Shown here in pieces: positions 20,465 through 32,430 of a stretch of DNA of 64,000 nt. The stretch covers positions 46,988,675 to 47,052,674 of the forward strand of contig OY759219.1 in assembly GCA_963662175.1 (NCBI GenBank). The letters run 5' to 3'. Below the pieces are notes generated by a model. That model did not search any database, was not told where the DNA came from, and worked only from the letters and a program-made list of their open reading frames with translations. The DNA comes from Aradus depressus. Its lineage: Eukaryota > Arthropoda > Insecta > Hemiptera > Aradidae. The position numbers and the translations under genes were made by a program. The first letter of the stretch is position 1. Each line of letters starts with the position of its first letter.

Positions 20465-22240
20465 TAGCAGTAATACCCGGCGTTGCCCGGGGAACTTTGA
20501 CTTTTCTCCTAATATCTCTCGTTCGAATCCTATTCAATTCTTCATCAGTACATTCATGATGTTATAATTTTCAATAGAACCGGTTCTAGTATAAAATAAA
20601 ACAGTGGGAAGACAACGTCTTTTATTTCTATTAGAAATCTCGTGCCACAACATCTTACTATCACATATGGATATATTATAATTTTCAATTATTCATACGG
20701 AATAACGCTTATAGTCCTTCAACGGCAGACATCCCAGCTAGTAAGTTTTTAGGACCCCTGGGCACCATAGCTAGTACGCGCCATTCAACGGCGGAAACCA
20801 CAGTTGGTGAATACTTAGCGTCACTGGACGTTCTAGCCAGTGCGTACTTAAGAACGCTTGTGACCACAGCTAGTATGTGCTTTGGAACGGCGGACCCCAC
20901 AGCTAGTACGTAGTTAGAAACGCTGGGCACCACAGCCAGTATGTAACTTGCAACGGCGGACCCCACAGCTGGTACGTAGTTAGGAACGCTGGGCACCACA
21001 GCTAGTACGTAGTTACTACTACTACATGTGAAATTTCATGAGAATCCGATTACCTTTAATGAGTCAGTATTATTTTTATGCTTAGCCCCTCCCCCCCTCC
21101 CGTTCAAATGTTTGAGATCTCACACAGTGTATTTTTCTATTTCGCCTTTAAAAATACTACATGTGAAATTCCATGACAATCAGACCATCAGTTAATGACC
21201 GATCACTATCTTCGTATTTAGGTCTACTCCCACAACCCCCCTTCCGTTCACAATTTTGCGCTAAAACAATTTTTATGCTTAGCCCCCATTGCAACCCCAC
21301 CTCCCGTTCAAATTTTTGAGATGTCACGTAGTGTATTTTTCTATTTCGCCTTTAAAAATACTACATGTGAAATTCCATGACAATTGGATCATCTATTAAT
21401 GACCGATCACTATCTTCATATTTAGGCCTACCCCCACAGCCTTTCAAAATTTTGAGATGTCACATAGCATATTCTTCAATTTGCCTTCTAAGAATACTAC
21501 ATATGAAATTCCATGACAATCCGATCATTCGTTAATGACAGCATTATCTTTACATTTAGGCCTACCCCCACAACCCCCCCTCACGTTCACTATTTTGTGA
21601 CGTCACACACCCTATTTTTTTATTTGGCCTTTAAGAATACTACATATGAAATTCCATGACAATCCGATCATTCGTTTAAGACTTAGCACTATCTTTATAT
21701 TTAGGCCTACCCCCACAACCCCAGTAATACCCGGCGTTGCTCGGGGAACTTTGACTTTTCACCTAATATCTCTCATTCGAATCCAATTTAATTCTTCGAC
21801 AGTACATTCATGATGTTATAATTTTCAATTATTCATATAGAATAAGCCTTATAGTACTTCAACGGCAGACAACACAGCTAGTATCTGCTAAATACCGGTG
21901 TACAGAAGAAGAGAAAGCTACATGTGAAATTCCTTCAGCTTAATGCACCCCACCCCCCAGGTTCAAAAAGTTGAAACGTCACAACGAATTCTCAAATTTT
22001 GTTTTGAAATTACTACATGTGAAATTCCATGACAATGCGACCATTAGTCAATGAGCTACCACTATTTATATACTTAAGTCTACCCCCACTATCCTCCCTT
22101 TCGTTCAATATCTTGAGAGGTCACAAACCCTATTTTTATATTTGGAAACGTATTTTTTCTTTATATTTGGTGTCTACTGAGCTCAGGATCGCAAGTTGGC
22201 AATCTAGACGGGGCTCTTAGTTGTTTTAACTGACTTATAT
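20465..22240 (-). repeat. Dispersed repeat family E/C, minus orientation
   Basis: It starts with ACTAGCAGTAATACCCGGCG and TTGCCCGGGGAACTTTGA, the reverse complement of the end at 7185-7229. A second, partial start lies at 21722 (CAGTAATACCCGGCGTTGCT), so the unit is duplicated. Between are blocks of 110-120 bp with CTACATGTGAAATTCCATGA, CCCCTCCCGTTCA and GACGTCACACACCC, the reverse of blocks at 4860-6700. No protein-coding content is seen. Confidence 0.75.
20709..21018. repeat. 33-bp minisatellite in alternating dimers
   Basis: Units of about 33 bp alternate between a type with GGAACGCTGGGCACCACAGC and a type with CAACGGCGGACCCC, each with CTAGTACGTAG or a variant, for about 9 units. The unit is a multiple of 3, so one frame (minus, 20999-20709) stays open as 11-residue repeats; I regard that as incidental. 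Related diverged units occur at 24945-25180 and, reversed, at 2900-2960. Confidence 0.8.
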
Positions 22241-22244
22241 TATT

Positions 22245-24945
22245 TATTTTTTTAAATATCCTTGAGCACGTCGTCCTTCGGATTGGGCTTTAAGCTATGA
22301 TCGAGGGCCTTTTTGTATGTCAGGTACTGGATAATGAGTCGTATGTTATGTATCTAAACCTGGGTAGCTGAAATTTCACTTAGGTTAAAAATAACCTTGA
22401 GCACGTCGTCTTTCGGATGGGACTTTCCTGATATATCTGAATCTGTCTATCAGTTTTGACAAAAATTAAATTTATAAACCGTTAAAAAGCAGGAAATTTG
22501 AAGAATGGTATTTAGCCCGACTTTTTTCGAAAAACATTTTTATTTCGATTTTTGTGTAAGCTTCAGATAACCCGGTTGTTCATCAGTATTAACAAATATT
22601 AAATCTAAAAACCGTTTAAAAGCGAGAAATTTGAAGATTGGAGTTTACCGAGCTCAGGATCGTCATTTAGAAATCTAGCCAAGTCACTCAGGTCAGATGT
22701 TTTAATCGGGAAGATTAAAATAAATTTGAGCACGTCGTCCTTCGGATGGGACTTTCCCGATACATCTGAATCTTTCTTTGGTTGACCATCTTCGTTTCTG
22801 GATGCTGCCTATCTACCAACATAGCTGTATTAATTTGTTTTTCAGAAAATATGTCAAAACGGTACCTCAAAGCCCACTTATATTCCACATTTCTTCCTTG
22901 ATAATTTTAGTTGGAACCAAACGGTAACTTATTTTATCATACTTATGGAGTCTATCGAGCTCAGGATCGCCACTTAGAAATCTAGCCGAGGCACTTAGGT
23001 CAGATGTTTTAATCGAGAAGATAAAAATAAATTTGAGCACGTCGTCCTTCGGATTGGACTTTAGGCTATGATCGAGGGCCTTTTTGTATTTCAGGTGCTC
23101 GATAATGAGTCGTATGTTATGTAACTAAACCTAGGTAGCTAAAATTTCACTTAGGTTCAAAAAACCTTGAGCACGTCGTCCTTCGGATGGGACTTCCCCG
23201 ATATATCTGAATCTGTCTATCAGTTTTAACAAATATTAAATCTAAAAACTGTTAAAAAAGAGAAATTTGAAGAATGGTATTTAGCCCGACTTTTTTCGAA
23301 AAACATTTTTATTTCGATTTTTGTGTAAGCTTCAGATAACCCGGTTGTTCATCAGTCTTAACAAATATTAAATCTAAAAACCGTTTAAAAGCGAGAAATT
23401 TGAAGATTGGAGTTTACCGAGCTCGGGATCGTCATTTAGAAATCTAGCCAAGTCACTCAGGTCAGATGTTTTAATCGGGAAGATAAAAATAAATTTGAGC
23501 ACGTCGTCCTTCGGATTGGACTTTAGGCTATGATCGAGGGCTTTTTTGTATGCCAGGTGCTCGATAATGACTCGTATGTTATGTAACTAAACCTAGGTAG
23601 CTAAAATTTCACTTAGGTTCGAAAAACCTTGAGCACGTCGTCCTTCGGATGGGACTTTCCCGATATATCTGAATCTGTCTATCAGTTTTAACAAATATTG
23701 AATCTATAAACCGTTAAAAAGCAGGAAATTTGAGAATGGAAATTTAGCCCGAGTTTTTTCGAAATACATTTTTATTTCAATTTTTGTGTAGGATTCAGAT
23801 ACCCTGGTTGTTCATCAGTTTTAACAAATATTAAAACTAAAAATCGTTTAAAAGTGAGAAATTTGAAGAATGGAGTCTACCGAACTTTGGATCGCCATTT
23901 AGAAATCTAGCCAAGTCACATAGGTCCGATGTTCTAATCGGGAAGATAAAAATAAATTTGAGCATGTCCTCCTTCGGATTGGGCTTTAAGCTATGATCGA
24001 GGGCCTTTTCTTATGTCAGGTACTCGATAATGAGTCGTATGTTATGTAACTAAACCTAGGTAGCTAAAATTTCACTTAGGTTCAAAAAACCTTGAGCACT
24101 TCGTCCTTCGGTTGGGACTTTCTCGATACATCTGAATCTTTCTTTGGTTGACCATCTTCGTTTCTGGATGCTGCCTATCTACCAACATAGCTGTATTAAT
24201 TTGTTTTTCAGAAAATATGTCAAAACGGTACCTCAAAGCCCACTTATATTCCACATTTCTTTCTTGATAATTTTAGTTGGAACCAAACGGTAACTTATTT
24301 TATCATACTTATGGAGTCTATCGAGCTCAGGATCGCCACTTAGAAATCTAGCCGAGGCACTTAGGTCAGATGTTTTAATCGAGAAGATAAAAATAAATTT
24401 GAGCACGTCGTCCTTCGGATTGGACTTTAGGCTATGATCGAGGGCCTTTTTGTATTTCAGGTGCTCGATAATGAGTCGTATGTTATGTAACTAAACCTAG
24501 GTAGCTAAAATTTCACTTAGGTTCAAAAAACCTTGAGCACGTCGTCCTTCGGATGGGACTTTCCCGATATATCTGAATCTGTCTATCAGTTTTAACAAAT
24601 ATTAAATCTATAAACCGTTACAATGCAGGAAATTTGAAGAATGGTATTAAGCTCGACTTTTTTCGAAAAACATTTTTATTTCGATTTTTGTGTAGGATTC
24701 AGATATCCCGGTTGTTCATCAGTTCTAACAAATATTAAATCTAAAAACCGTTTAAAAGCTAGAAATTTGAAGAATGGAGTCTACCGAGCTCAGGATCGCC
24801 ATTTAGAAATCTAGCCAAGTCACTTAGGTCAGATGTTTTAATCGGGAAGATAAAAATAAATTTGAGCACGTCGTTCTTCTGATGAGACTTTCCCGATACA
24901 TCTGAATCTTTCTTTGGTTGACCATCTTCATTTTGGATGCTGCCT
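22245..24945. repeat. Satellite built from SINE-A pieces (about 460-bp units)
   Basis: GAGCACGTCGTCCTTCGG or close variants fall at about 22264, 22399, 22728, 23034, 23169, 23496, 23631, 23960, 24093, 24401, 24534 and 24863. Intervals alternate between about 135 and 306-329 bp. The 135-bp segment (TTAAGCTATGATCGAGGGCC, TATGTCAGGTACTGGATAAT, ACCTAGGTAGC) is SINE-A body sequence. The other segment includes a degenerate tRNA-like head (ACCGAGCTCAGGATCG) plus unrelated sequence with ACATTTTTATTTCGATTTTT. The block 22728-23496 recurs at 24093-24863, an offset of 1365 bp, so there is higher-order duplication. Confidence 0.85.
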
Positions 24946-25800
24946 AAAAACGCCGGACACCTTAGATAGTATGCGCTTTCCAACTACGTGCAACCACGTA
25001 TTAATAAGTTCTTAGGAACGCTGGGCAACACAGATAGTATGTATGTAGTTAGGAACGCAGGGCACCGCAGCTAGTATGTGCCTTGCAACAGCGGATGTCC
25101 TAGGTATTTTGTGCTTAACAACGCTGGTTATAACTATTATTTACCGTTCAACGGTGGACCTCCTAGGTAATACATGCTTAGGAAATCCACCATATTAAAA
25201 TTAGAGCTATATCCCATCTTTAAGAAAGCTCCATGTGAGTTCATTCTGCATTAATGCACCCCCGCCCCTCCCGTCCAAAGGGTCACATCCAATTTTTAAA
25301 TATTGCTTTTGAAACTACTATTTAGGTATATGCTTGCCCCCCCCCCCCCCCCCCCAAACCCCCCTCCCGTTGACAATTTTGAGACGTCACATATCCTTTC
25401 TTTGTTTTTGTCTATTATGAATACTACATGTGAAATTCCATGACATTCCGATCATCCGTTAAAGACCTATCACTACCTTTATATGTAGGCCTACCCTACA
25501 ACCCCCCTCCCGTTCAAAATTTTGAAATGTCACGTAGCGTATTTTTCAATTTGGCCTTTAAGCATACTACATGTGAAATTTCATGATAATCCGTCCATCC
25601 GTTAATGCGCTAGAGCAATTTTTGTACTTAGCCCCCCCTCCCCCCCCCCCCCCCCAGTTGACAGCTAGGAACTCTCTTCATAAGAACCTTCCTCGGACTT
25701 CAACGAATATTTGAAAAAAAAAATTAGCCGAATTGGTCCAGCCGTTCTCGAGATTTGCGCTTAGCAAAATTAGCCAGTCATTTTTATTATATAGATAATC
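24946..25800 (-). repeat. Family E/C continuation with C homopolymers
   Basis: It begins with diverged 33-bp units (AACGCTGGGCA, CTAGTATGTG), then the CTACATGTGAAATTCCATGA and CCCCTCCCGTT blocks as at 21-21.7 kb. C runs of about 17 bases lie near 25340 and 25640. It ends about TTTTTATTATATAGATAATC. Confidence 0.65.
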
Positions 25801-27226
25801 ATATTTTGAACCTAAATGTCTCTTGTCCACGTGTTTGATTTCCAAAATGAATAAGTTTTCACTGCCAACCATCAACAAAAATGATATCCTGTTAACACTG
25901 GTTTGAGTACTTGAGGAGATTTATGTATATCAAATGTGAACATTTCCACTTTTTTTCAAAATGCGTTTTATTGCTGTTTATTTTTCTTATATACTTCTAC
26001 ACCACGCTATGTGCTCCTTTTTTGTCAAAAGTAATTATTTCCTCATGAAAAATGAAGCTTTTTTTTCAAGACCGAACATTTCCATCCGTAATAAAATGTG
26101 CCGAATTTCCTTCAAAACTGAACATTTCCAAAGCCATATTTCATTAAATGTAGTGTTTTTTTTTTCTAAACTGTACTTCTCCTCACGGCCTGATAACATG
26201 ACAGCCTACATCCATTACTTATGCCGTTTCCTCACTAGACGGCATTCGGATGATGGTTTGTGAATGATCACCACATGTATGATCCCCTCCCCTACCGATA
26301 GGTGCCGCTCGGGCAGGTCCGCACCTTTCCGCCACTCGTTGCGGCTAGGTTTCCTGAGCAGTTCCGATTACAACTTGTTGAATGTGCCTGTTCCAACTTG
26401 TTCTGTCGTGAATAAAAACTGTTTAAAACGGACAAATGTGTCTCCGAACTAAATCGTGGATCGAGGAGGAAACGAGGAAAAACTTATTTTTCCTGAAATC
26501 GCCTTGAATAATACTATAACAAAAGAAAAGGCATGTGACGTAGGCCAACTTTTAAGAATACAGTTTGGTGATAACTGGCACGAGCAGGCCGAGCTCAGGT
26601 GGTACATGCAAGCCATTAATATAACCCAGCATGCAACAACATGAAGATGACGTACAACTCGAGAGTTGTGACTGCGGACAACTCCAGGTGTAAAAATGAC
26701 ACCAAACGTTTTTTGTTTTGTTTTACTTAATCCTCTAAGTCAATCATACTAGTCCATTATTAGCACTAGTCGTTTTGTTCTTAACAATTACAAATCAAAA
26801 TTTTATTGTAATTCAAATTAAGTTTTTAGGTTTTTTGTCTTCGTGTGTAAAATCAGAAATCTTTATTATCATTATTATTATTATCATGTTCAATCATACT
26901 AGTCGATCGTTAGTACTAATAGTATTTTATTAATGAAAATCACACTAATAAAATAAATTAAGTTTTAAAGTTTTTTTTTTTTTTTTTTTTTTTCAAAACT
27001 TAACATTTCCATATTTTTTTATAAAAATAGCACATCTCCAATTGAAACCATGGAATAACCTGGATGACAAAAAATATAACTCATTTTTTGTATACCTATA
27101 ATATAAGTGGCGTTGTGTTTAATATTTTAGAGATAAAAGTGTAAAAAAAAATGCATGAGGTTAAAAGCTATTAGTTTTTTTTAGTTCCTGAAAAATATTA
27201 CAAAATGGAAATGTTCACTTTTGATA
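25801..27226. other. Spacer, one weak LTR-like patch
   Basis: No recognisable gene. The open frames at 25961-26263 and 26456-26644 show no family features. At about 26250-26460 a GC-richer patch has AATAAAAACTG and then ACTAAATCGTGGATCGAGG, which could be the end of an LTR next to a primer-binding site. I cannot match it to a second LTR, so this is only a suggestion. AT-rich and T-run DNA follows. Confidence 0.35.
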
Positions 27227-27665
27227 AAAAGCTCCTCTACCAAGCTCTAAAAGCTCCTCTACCAAGTTCTAAGAGCTCCTCTACCAAGCTCTAAAAGCTC
27301 CTCTACCAAGCTCTAAAAGCTCCTCTACCAAGCTCTAAAAGCTCCTCTACCAAGCTCTAAAAGCTCCTCTACCAAGCTCTAAAAGCTCCTCTACCAAGTT
27401 CTAAAAGCTCCTCTACCAAGCTCTAAAAGCTCCTAAACCAAGCTCTAAAAGCTCCTAAACCAAGCTCTAAAAGCTCCTCTACCAAGCTCTAAAAGCTCCT
27501 CTACCAAGTTCTAAAAGCTCCTCTACCAAGCTCTAAAAGCTCCTCTACCAAGCTCTAAAAGCTCCTCTACCAAGCTCTAAAAGCTCCTCTACCAAGCTCT
27601 AAAAGCTCCTCTACCAAGTTCTAAAAGCTCCTCTACCAAGTTCTAAAAGCTCCTAAACCAAGTCT
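27227..27665. repeat. 22-bp minisatellite, about 20 copies
   Basis: The unit AAAAGCTCCTCTACCAAGCT plus CT repeats about 20 times. Variants are CCTAAACC for CCTCTACC (in copies 10, 11 and the last) and GTTCT for GCTCT. The last unit runs into its own reverse complement: CTAAACCAAG-T-CTTGGTTTAG at 27653-27673, a 10-bp perfect hairpin that closes the array. Confidence 0.92.
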
Positions 27666-27673
27666 TGGTTTAG

Positions 27674-28740
27674 TTAGATCGTCTGCTATATCAAATATTT
27701 CAAGTATTTCTGTTATTATATTTCAGTAGCGATCAGGTTTATATTTATAACTTATTCAATTACTTCCTGTAAAATATTTCTATTTAAAAGTAATAAAGTT
27801 TCATTTCATATTTTCCCCTTAATTAATTTTTTATATAATACTGTACATTATTTACTCAAGGTATTTATTATATGTATATATATATATATATACTACTTAT
27901 TATATATAAACATTTCCCAGTTTTCTTTGATTAATACTAGTATTGAAAGTTGATTCATGAACACGCTTAGTACTTCTGTGATTTGTAAAAATATTTTAAT
28001 TCATGACACGGTCGACCATTTCATACACGAGTCTCGGTCTCAAAAAGAAAACTAAATTAAATTAATTTTAAAAAAACTTGCATTTGTTGTTGGATCTTTG
28101 CTCCAGAAATAAGGAGACAAATATTTTCAGGTTTCACGGAAGGTCACATTATGCTAATTAATCAATACTCCTTTTTTCCTGAAATCTATGCTAATATTTT
28201 GTGAAACAAGTTGTCATCCTTCTCATTGACCTTCCTAAAAAACAATAAATACAACTTTATAGTTTTATATAACTTTGTTTGTCCTAGTTTTGGACATTTG
28301 GAAATCATTTATGAAATCCAATGTGGTTAACGCAATATTTCCTACATTAGTATAGATATATTGGCAAGGCTGGTGTGTGCACCTAGGGATCTAAGCATCC
28401 AATACTCTTACCTAATTTCATTGAAATATCTGTTTACACTGTTCAATTCCTTCTTTCAACGGACATGATTGAACAAGAAGTTGAACGTGTTCAATAAGAC
28501 ATTTCATGGAGCCATTCCATTGAATTGATGTTTACACGTTTCAATTTGATTGCTTCCGTCAAAATGCGACATGAGATTGAACCGTCTAAACGCGGCTTTA
28601 GTTTAACAACAAACAATATCCGGTTATTTACAACAATATAATCTCGTTATGCCATTCAATATTCACAGAAATAAGAAAAATAAATGGTTACATCAGCCGA
28701 CTACCTTCGTCCAGAAGACTAAGTCTGAGTGTGTTAATCA
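27674..28740. other. AT-rich spacer
   Basis: No gene seen. A short (TA)n microsatellite lies near 27870-27892. Confidence 0.55.
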
Positions 28741-29033
28741 TTATGACTCATGCCCGGGCTTTAACTTCGAGGTTATATCTCTTACTACCAGAGCGCTCTT
28801 TCGTCACTCTGGTTGACATGAGCCCAACTCTACTATGGGAGTCTTAATGTTGCCCACCCTAAAAATATTTTTATCTAGTGTATGGGTTTTTAACGACTAT
28901 AGGTTCGGGATCATCTCTCAACGTGCCGCCTAAAGGACGGCATGCTCAAGGTTTTTTCACTTTCCAGATAAAAAAACTTAACGGCCTCGGCCGGGTTTCG
29001 AACCCGCGATCTTGAGCTCAGTAGGCTAGCACG
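28741..29033 (-). mobile_element. SINE-A copy, minus orientation
   Basis: A nearly full copy read on the minus strand: the head has GGTTTCGAACCCGCGATCTT as seen on plus (B-box GGTTCGAAACC-like on minus), then the conserved body landmarks CCGAAGGACGG-type (here CTAAAGGACGGCATGCTCAA), CTACTATGGGAG, CAGAGCGCTCTTTCGTCACT and ATGACTCATGCCCGGGCTTT. Similar to the full-length copy at 34489. Confidence 0.85.
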
Positions 29034-29242
29034 AAATTTATTTGATGATTTTGTTTCAGGTGGTTTCGCGGCTTTTGGAGATGCAAAAAGGAGTATGATT
29101 CGCACTTGGAATTTGAAGAGTTTTGCAGAGACTTGAGAACCCTCTGACATGGGCGGAGCGTCTACATCCAGTCTTTTCATCCGGCCTGTATGGATGGACA
29201 CGAAGTAATTTTGTGACATAGTAACTTGATGAAATTTGGAGC
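29034..29242. other. Short unidentified stretch between two SINEs
   Basis: GC-moderate sequence with TTTTGTTTCAGG resembling a splice acceptor, but no recognisable protein on either strand. Long open frames crossing it (minus, 28911-29671) are mostly SINE sequence. Confidence 0.35.
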
Positions 29243-29431
29243 CATGGTGGCCGTGCGGGCTAGAGCGAAAGGTTTTAGTCGCATGTGTCTCACCTTGGTT
29301 TGCGGGTTCGAATCCCGTCCGGGAATGAGTTTTATTTCGTAGATAAGGCCATGGATGTCGTAAATAATTACGTAAAATACCATTATAAGAGTCATGGCTA
29401 ATATGCAGCGTACATGAGGCCAAAAAAAAAA
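29243..29431 (+). mobile_element. SINE-B copy, plus orientation
   Basis: It starts CCATGGTGGCCGTGCGGGCT, carries GCGGGTTCGAATCCCGTCC (B-box), and ends GTACATGAGGCC then A11. The flanks AAATTTGG before and AAATTTGA after are a plausible short target duplication. Body differs from the copies at 13.9 and 16.6 kb by small deletions. Confidence 0.9.
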
Positions 29432-29934
29432 ATTTGAAATAATAATCAAAATAAAGGAATATTTAAAAGAATATTTTAAAAAAATTGTAAATATCTGCAG
29501 ATCGTAGAAGCATGCAACTTTCCCATAGGGCTGTTTGTGGGCTTTGACAAGTTCAAACAAAAGTGAAAATTGAATTTTCAACGAACATTTAAAAAAATTG
29601 AAATGACAATAGGTAAATTGGTTAAACGGCTTGCGTTTTTGAGATGATAATACATGCGTACATATAGACATGTTCCTGAAATGTTTTAATTTTGATCCTG
29701 GACACTTAAAACATGAACAAAACTCAAAAAAACATTTTCAAAACAGAACATGAGTACATAATGACAATTAGAAAGTATTACACTAGGGTCTGCTCAGGTT
29801 AGAGGTGCATTTCATCTTATTCTATTTTAATTGTTATTGCATTAACTGCATTGGTTATTAGTGACAAGTTGCCATCCTGTTCCAAACGGAAAAAGTTCAT
29901 GTCCACAGAAATTGCTAGAAGTAGTTAGTTATTG
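29432..29934. other. AT-rich spacer
   Basis: No gene or repeat recognised. Confidence 0.5.
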
Positions 29935-30235
29935 TGACTCATGCCCGGGCTTTAACTGCAAGGTCATATCGCCTACTTTTGTCGATCTGGTGAACAAGAG
30001 TCCAACTCTACTGCGAGAGTCCTAAATTTTGCATACTAGATTTTGTTATCTAGGGTAGAGAGTGGTTGGCCACGCGTGTCTATGACGATACGATTAGATA
30101 AAACTAAGAATTATTTAGAAGTTTATTTATTGTTTTTTGTGACTCAAACTCGGGCTTCAACGATGAGGTCATATCGCCTACTACCAGAGTGCTATTTCGT
30201 CACTCTAGTAGACATACACCGGACACTATTCTGGG
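29935..30235 (-). mobile_element. Two SINE-A fragments, minus orientation
   Basis: Two separate 3' ends: TGTGACTCATGCCCGGGCTT at about 29935 and TGTGACTCAAACTCGGGCTT at about 30138. Each is followed by AGGTCATATCGCCTACTA-type sequence and the second also by CAGAGTGCTATTTCGTCACT. Both lack the tRNA-like head. Confidence 0.75.
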
Positions 30236-30534
30236 GGCTATTAAGTTATAAATGTATTTTTTTTGACTTGAACACATTTTGCTTTTCATTACAATTAGTA
30301 GCCTGGAGATTGTTTCCATTTCATTTGCTATCCTCTGCAAGTGCTTTTACATTATTATTCTTAAATTTTATTCAATTAGAAAATTAGAAACTTTGGTCTG
30401 TTTATTGGAAAATGATGACAGAAAATAGGAAAAGTTTATAAATGTCATATTTCCAAATAATATCAACTGCAGACAACATTTCCCCCACTTTTTTTTTTTT
30501 TTCTAAATTTGTTTGCTTTAGTTTTTTTCATGTG
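30236..30534. other. AT-rich spacer
   Basis: No gene seen; T run near 30488-30501. Confidence 0.5.
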
Positions 30535-30760
30535 GGAGGTAAAACAAAATTGAGCATGCCGTCCTTCGGATGGGACATTAAGCGATAGTCTCCAGCCTGT
30601 GCGATGTCAAGTACTCGTTAAAGTCACCTATCCTAGGTGAATAAACCAGGTAGGCAAAATTTAGGACTCCCATAGTAGAGTCGGGCTCATGTCCACCAGA
30701 GTGACGAATGAGCGCTCTGGTAGTAGGCGTTATGACCTCGTAGTTAAAGCCGACGACCTT
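30535..30760 (+). mobile_element. SINE-A copy, head missing
   Basis: Plus-oriented body: GAGCATGCCGTCCTTCGGAT, GGGACATTAAGCGATAGTCT, TCAAGTACTCGTTAAAG, GGACTCCCATAGTAGAGTCG, CACCAGAGTGACGAATGAGC and GACCTCGTAGTTAAAGCC. The tRNA-like start is truncated and a T run follows. Confidence 0.85.
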
Positions 30761-30764
30761 ATTT

Positions 30765-31260
30765 TTTTTTTACTTCACCACCTATACGACGTATTGGAGA
30801 AGTTATGGGAAAACTCGATAGCTCCCAATATAATAAACATATCGATACGAAATTTTATACGTATATTCAATACGCCATAAGGACGACAAATACTAATTTT
30901 CAGTTTATTCTGGCTAAAGGGAAGGGGGGTCAGAGAGAGTCTCAACACAAAAACCCTAATAACTGTCGATATAATGAATGTATCGACATGAGATATGAAT
31001 TCAAAACCTCATAACGACAGCACCTATTAACTTTCCACGAAATCGGCCGAGGGGAAAGATGGGGACAGAGAAGACGGGATCGACAAAAATACCTCAGCAC
31101 AAAATTTAGTGTAAGTCCCAATGTAGTAAGTAACTACAGATATTTATCCCAAATGGTAAATTGGTTTTGGAGAGAGATCGATAACTTAATTGATTAATTC
31201 GTACTGAAGAAGGTGAGAAGCGACGGTGATTTACCGAGCACTTTATTTGACAAAATTTTA
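30765..31260 (-). repeat. Dispersed repeat family C, minus orientation
   Basis: It contains AACTGTCGATATAATGAATG with TATCGACATGAGAT, a CACCTATTAACTTTC segment, and the end block GATAACTTAATTGATTAATTC. This is the same order as at 12.3-12.9 kb and 37.5-38.4 kb. Confidence 0.65.
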
Positions 31261-31457
31261 TAATTTAAATTTTGTGTTCATAACTTCAATAGCAACTTCA
31301 CGCCGCTAGCTCAACGAACGACTTGGCGAAAACAGAGAGGTTCCGATGGACCCTTTGGGGCTACGGAACCAGAAAAAAATATATTTGGATTGGTTGACCA
31401 GGGGGTGTTGACCTGTAAGTATGAGTGTTGACAACACTTACCGTATGTTGACAGAGG

Positions 31458-32096
31458 GAGGGGAGAGGGAGGGGGGAGGCTGCAGACCACTTGACACCAC
31501 ACTGACACTCTCTACCTTACTCGACCGTACGACACCTGACTGGTGTTCATAGTGCTGGTGTAAGCAGCGCTAACCCCTCCACCATTATACCACTCTAGGG
31601 GTATGGTCCTCGACGTCAAAGAGAGGGAGGGGGGGAGGCTGCAGACCACTTGACACCACACTGACACTCTCTACCTTACTCGACCGTACGACACCTGACT
31701 GGTGTTCATAGTGCTGGTGTAAGCAGCGCTAACCCCTCCACCATTATACCACTCTAGGGGTATGGTCCTCGACGTCAAAGAAAGGTAGGGGGAAGGCTGC
31801 AGACCACTTGACACCACACCGACACTCTCTACCTTACTCGACCGTACGACACCTGACTGGTGTTCATAGTGCTGGTGTAAGCAGCGCTAACCCCTCCATC
31901 ATTATACCACTCTAGGGGTATGGTCCTCGACGTCAAAGAGAGGGAGGGGGGGAGGCTGCAGACCACTTGACACCACACTGACACTCACTACCTTACTCGA
32001 CCGTACGACACCTGACTGGTGTTCATAGTGCTGGTGTAAGCAGCGCTAACCCCTCCACCATTATACCACTCTAGGGGTATAGTCCTCGACGTCAAA
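31458..32096. repeat. 159-bp tandem repeat, 4 copies
   Basis: The landmark GAGGCTGCAGACCACTTGAC or its variant falls at 31476, 31635, 31793 and 31952. The unit includes GTACGACACCTGACTGGTGT and GGTATGGTCCTCGACGTCAA. Copies differ by only a few bases (for example CACACCGACAC in copy 3). Confidence 0.92.
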
Positions 32097-32164
32097 CTAA
32101 ACCCTGTCCTAAGAACTCGCTTGAGGAAATCGATTTCCGTGGTTCTGGTTTCTTCCGTCTCTCA

Positions 32165-32430
32165 TAATTGGAGAGTTAGTTATTGTCTACTGACTCATGC
32201 GTGGGCTCGTAGCCACGACCAGAGCGCTCTTTCTTCGCTCTAGTGGACGTGAGCGACTGTGCTGAGGGAGTGCTGAATTTCGCCTACCTAGGTTTATTAA
32301 CGTGTACCTGACATCGAACAGGCTCGGCACTATCATAAACATCCGAAGGACGGCGTGCACAAGGTTTTTTCACCTCCCAGATAAAGAAACATAAGGGCCG
32401 GGTTTCGAACCCGCGATCTTGAGTTCAATA
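32165..32430 (-). mobile_element. SINE-A copy, minus orientation
   Basis: It starts GTTAGTTATTGTCTACTGAC and ends at the head GGGTTTCGAACCCGCGATCT. Internal landmarks CAGAGCGCTCTTTCTTCGCT, TACCTGACATCGAACAGGCT and CATCCGAAGGACGGCGTG are present. Confidence 0.85.

Noticed and set aside
25961..26644. Frames at 25961-26263, 26264-26452 and 26456-26644 as genes
   Set aside because: No domain, AT-driven or patchy composition, no splice or poly-A logic linking them. An LTR-like interpretation of 26250-26460 is possible but lacks a second LTR.
29243..29330. tRNA gene (Ser/Leu-like)
   Set aside because: Good A and B boxes, but the sequence continues into a fixed body and poly-A tail shared by three copies, one with a target duplication. 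It is the head of a SINE.
28911..29671. Two minus-strand frames of 164-170 codons
   Set aside because: They are mostly SINE-A and SINE-B read in reverse (for example the residues encoded by the B-box), with no protein family features.
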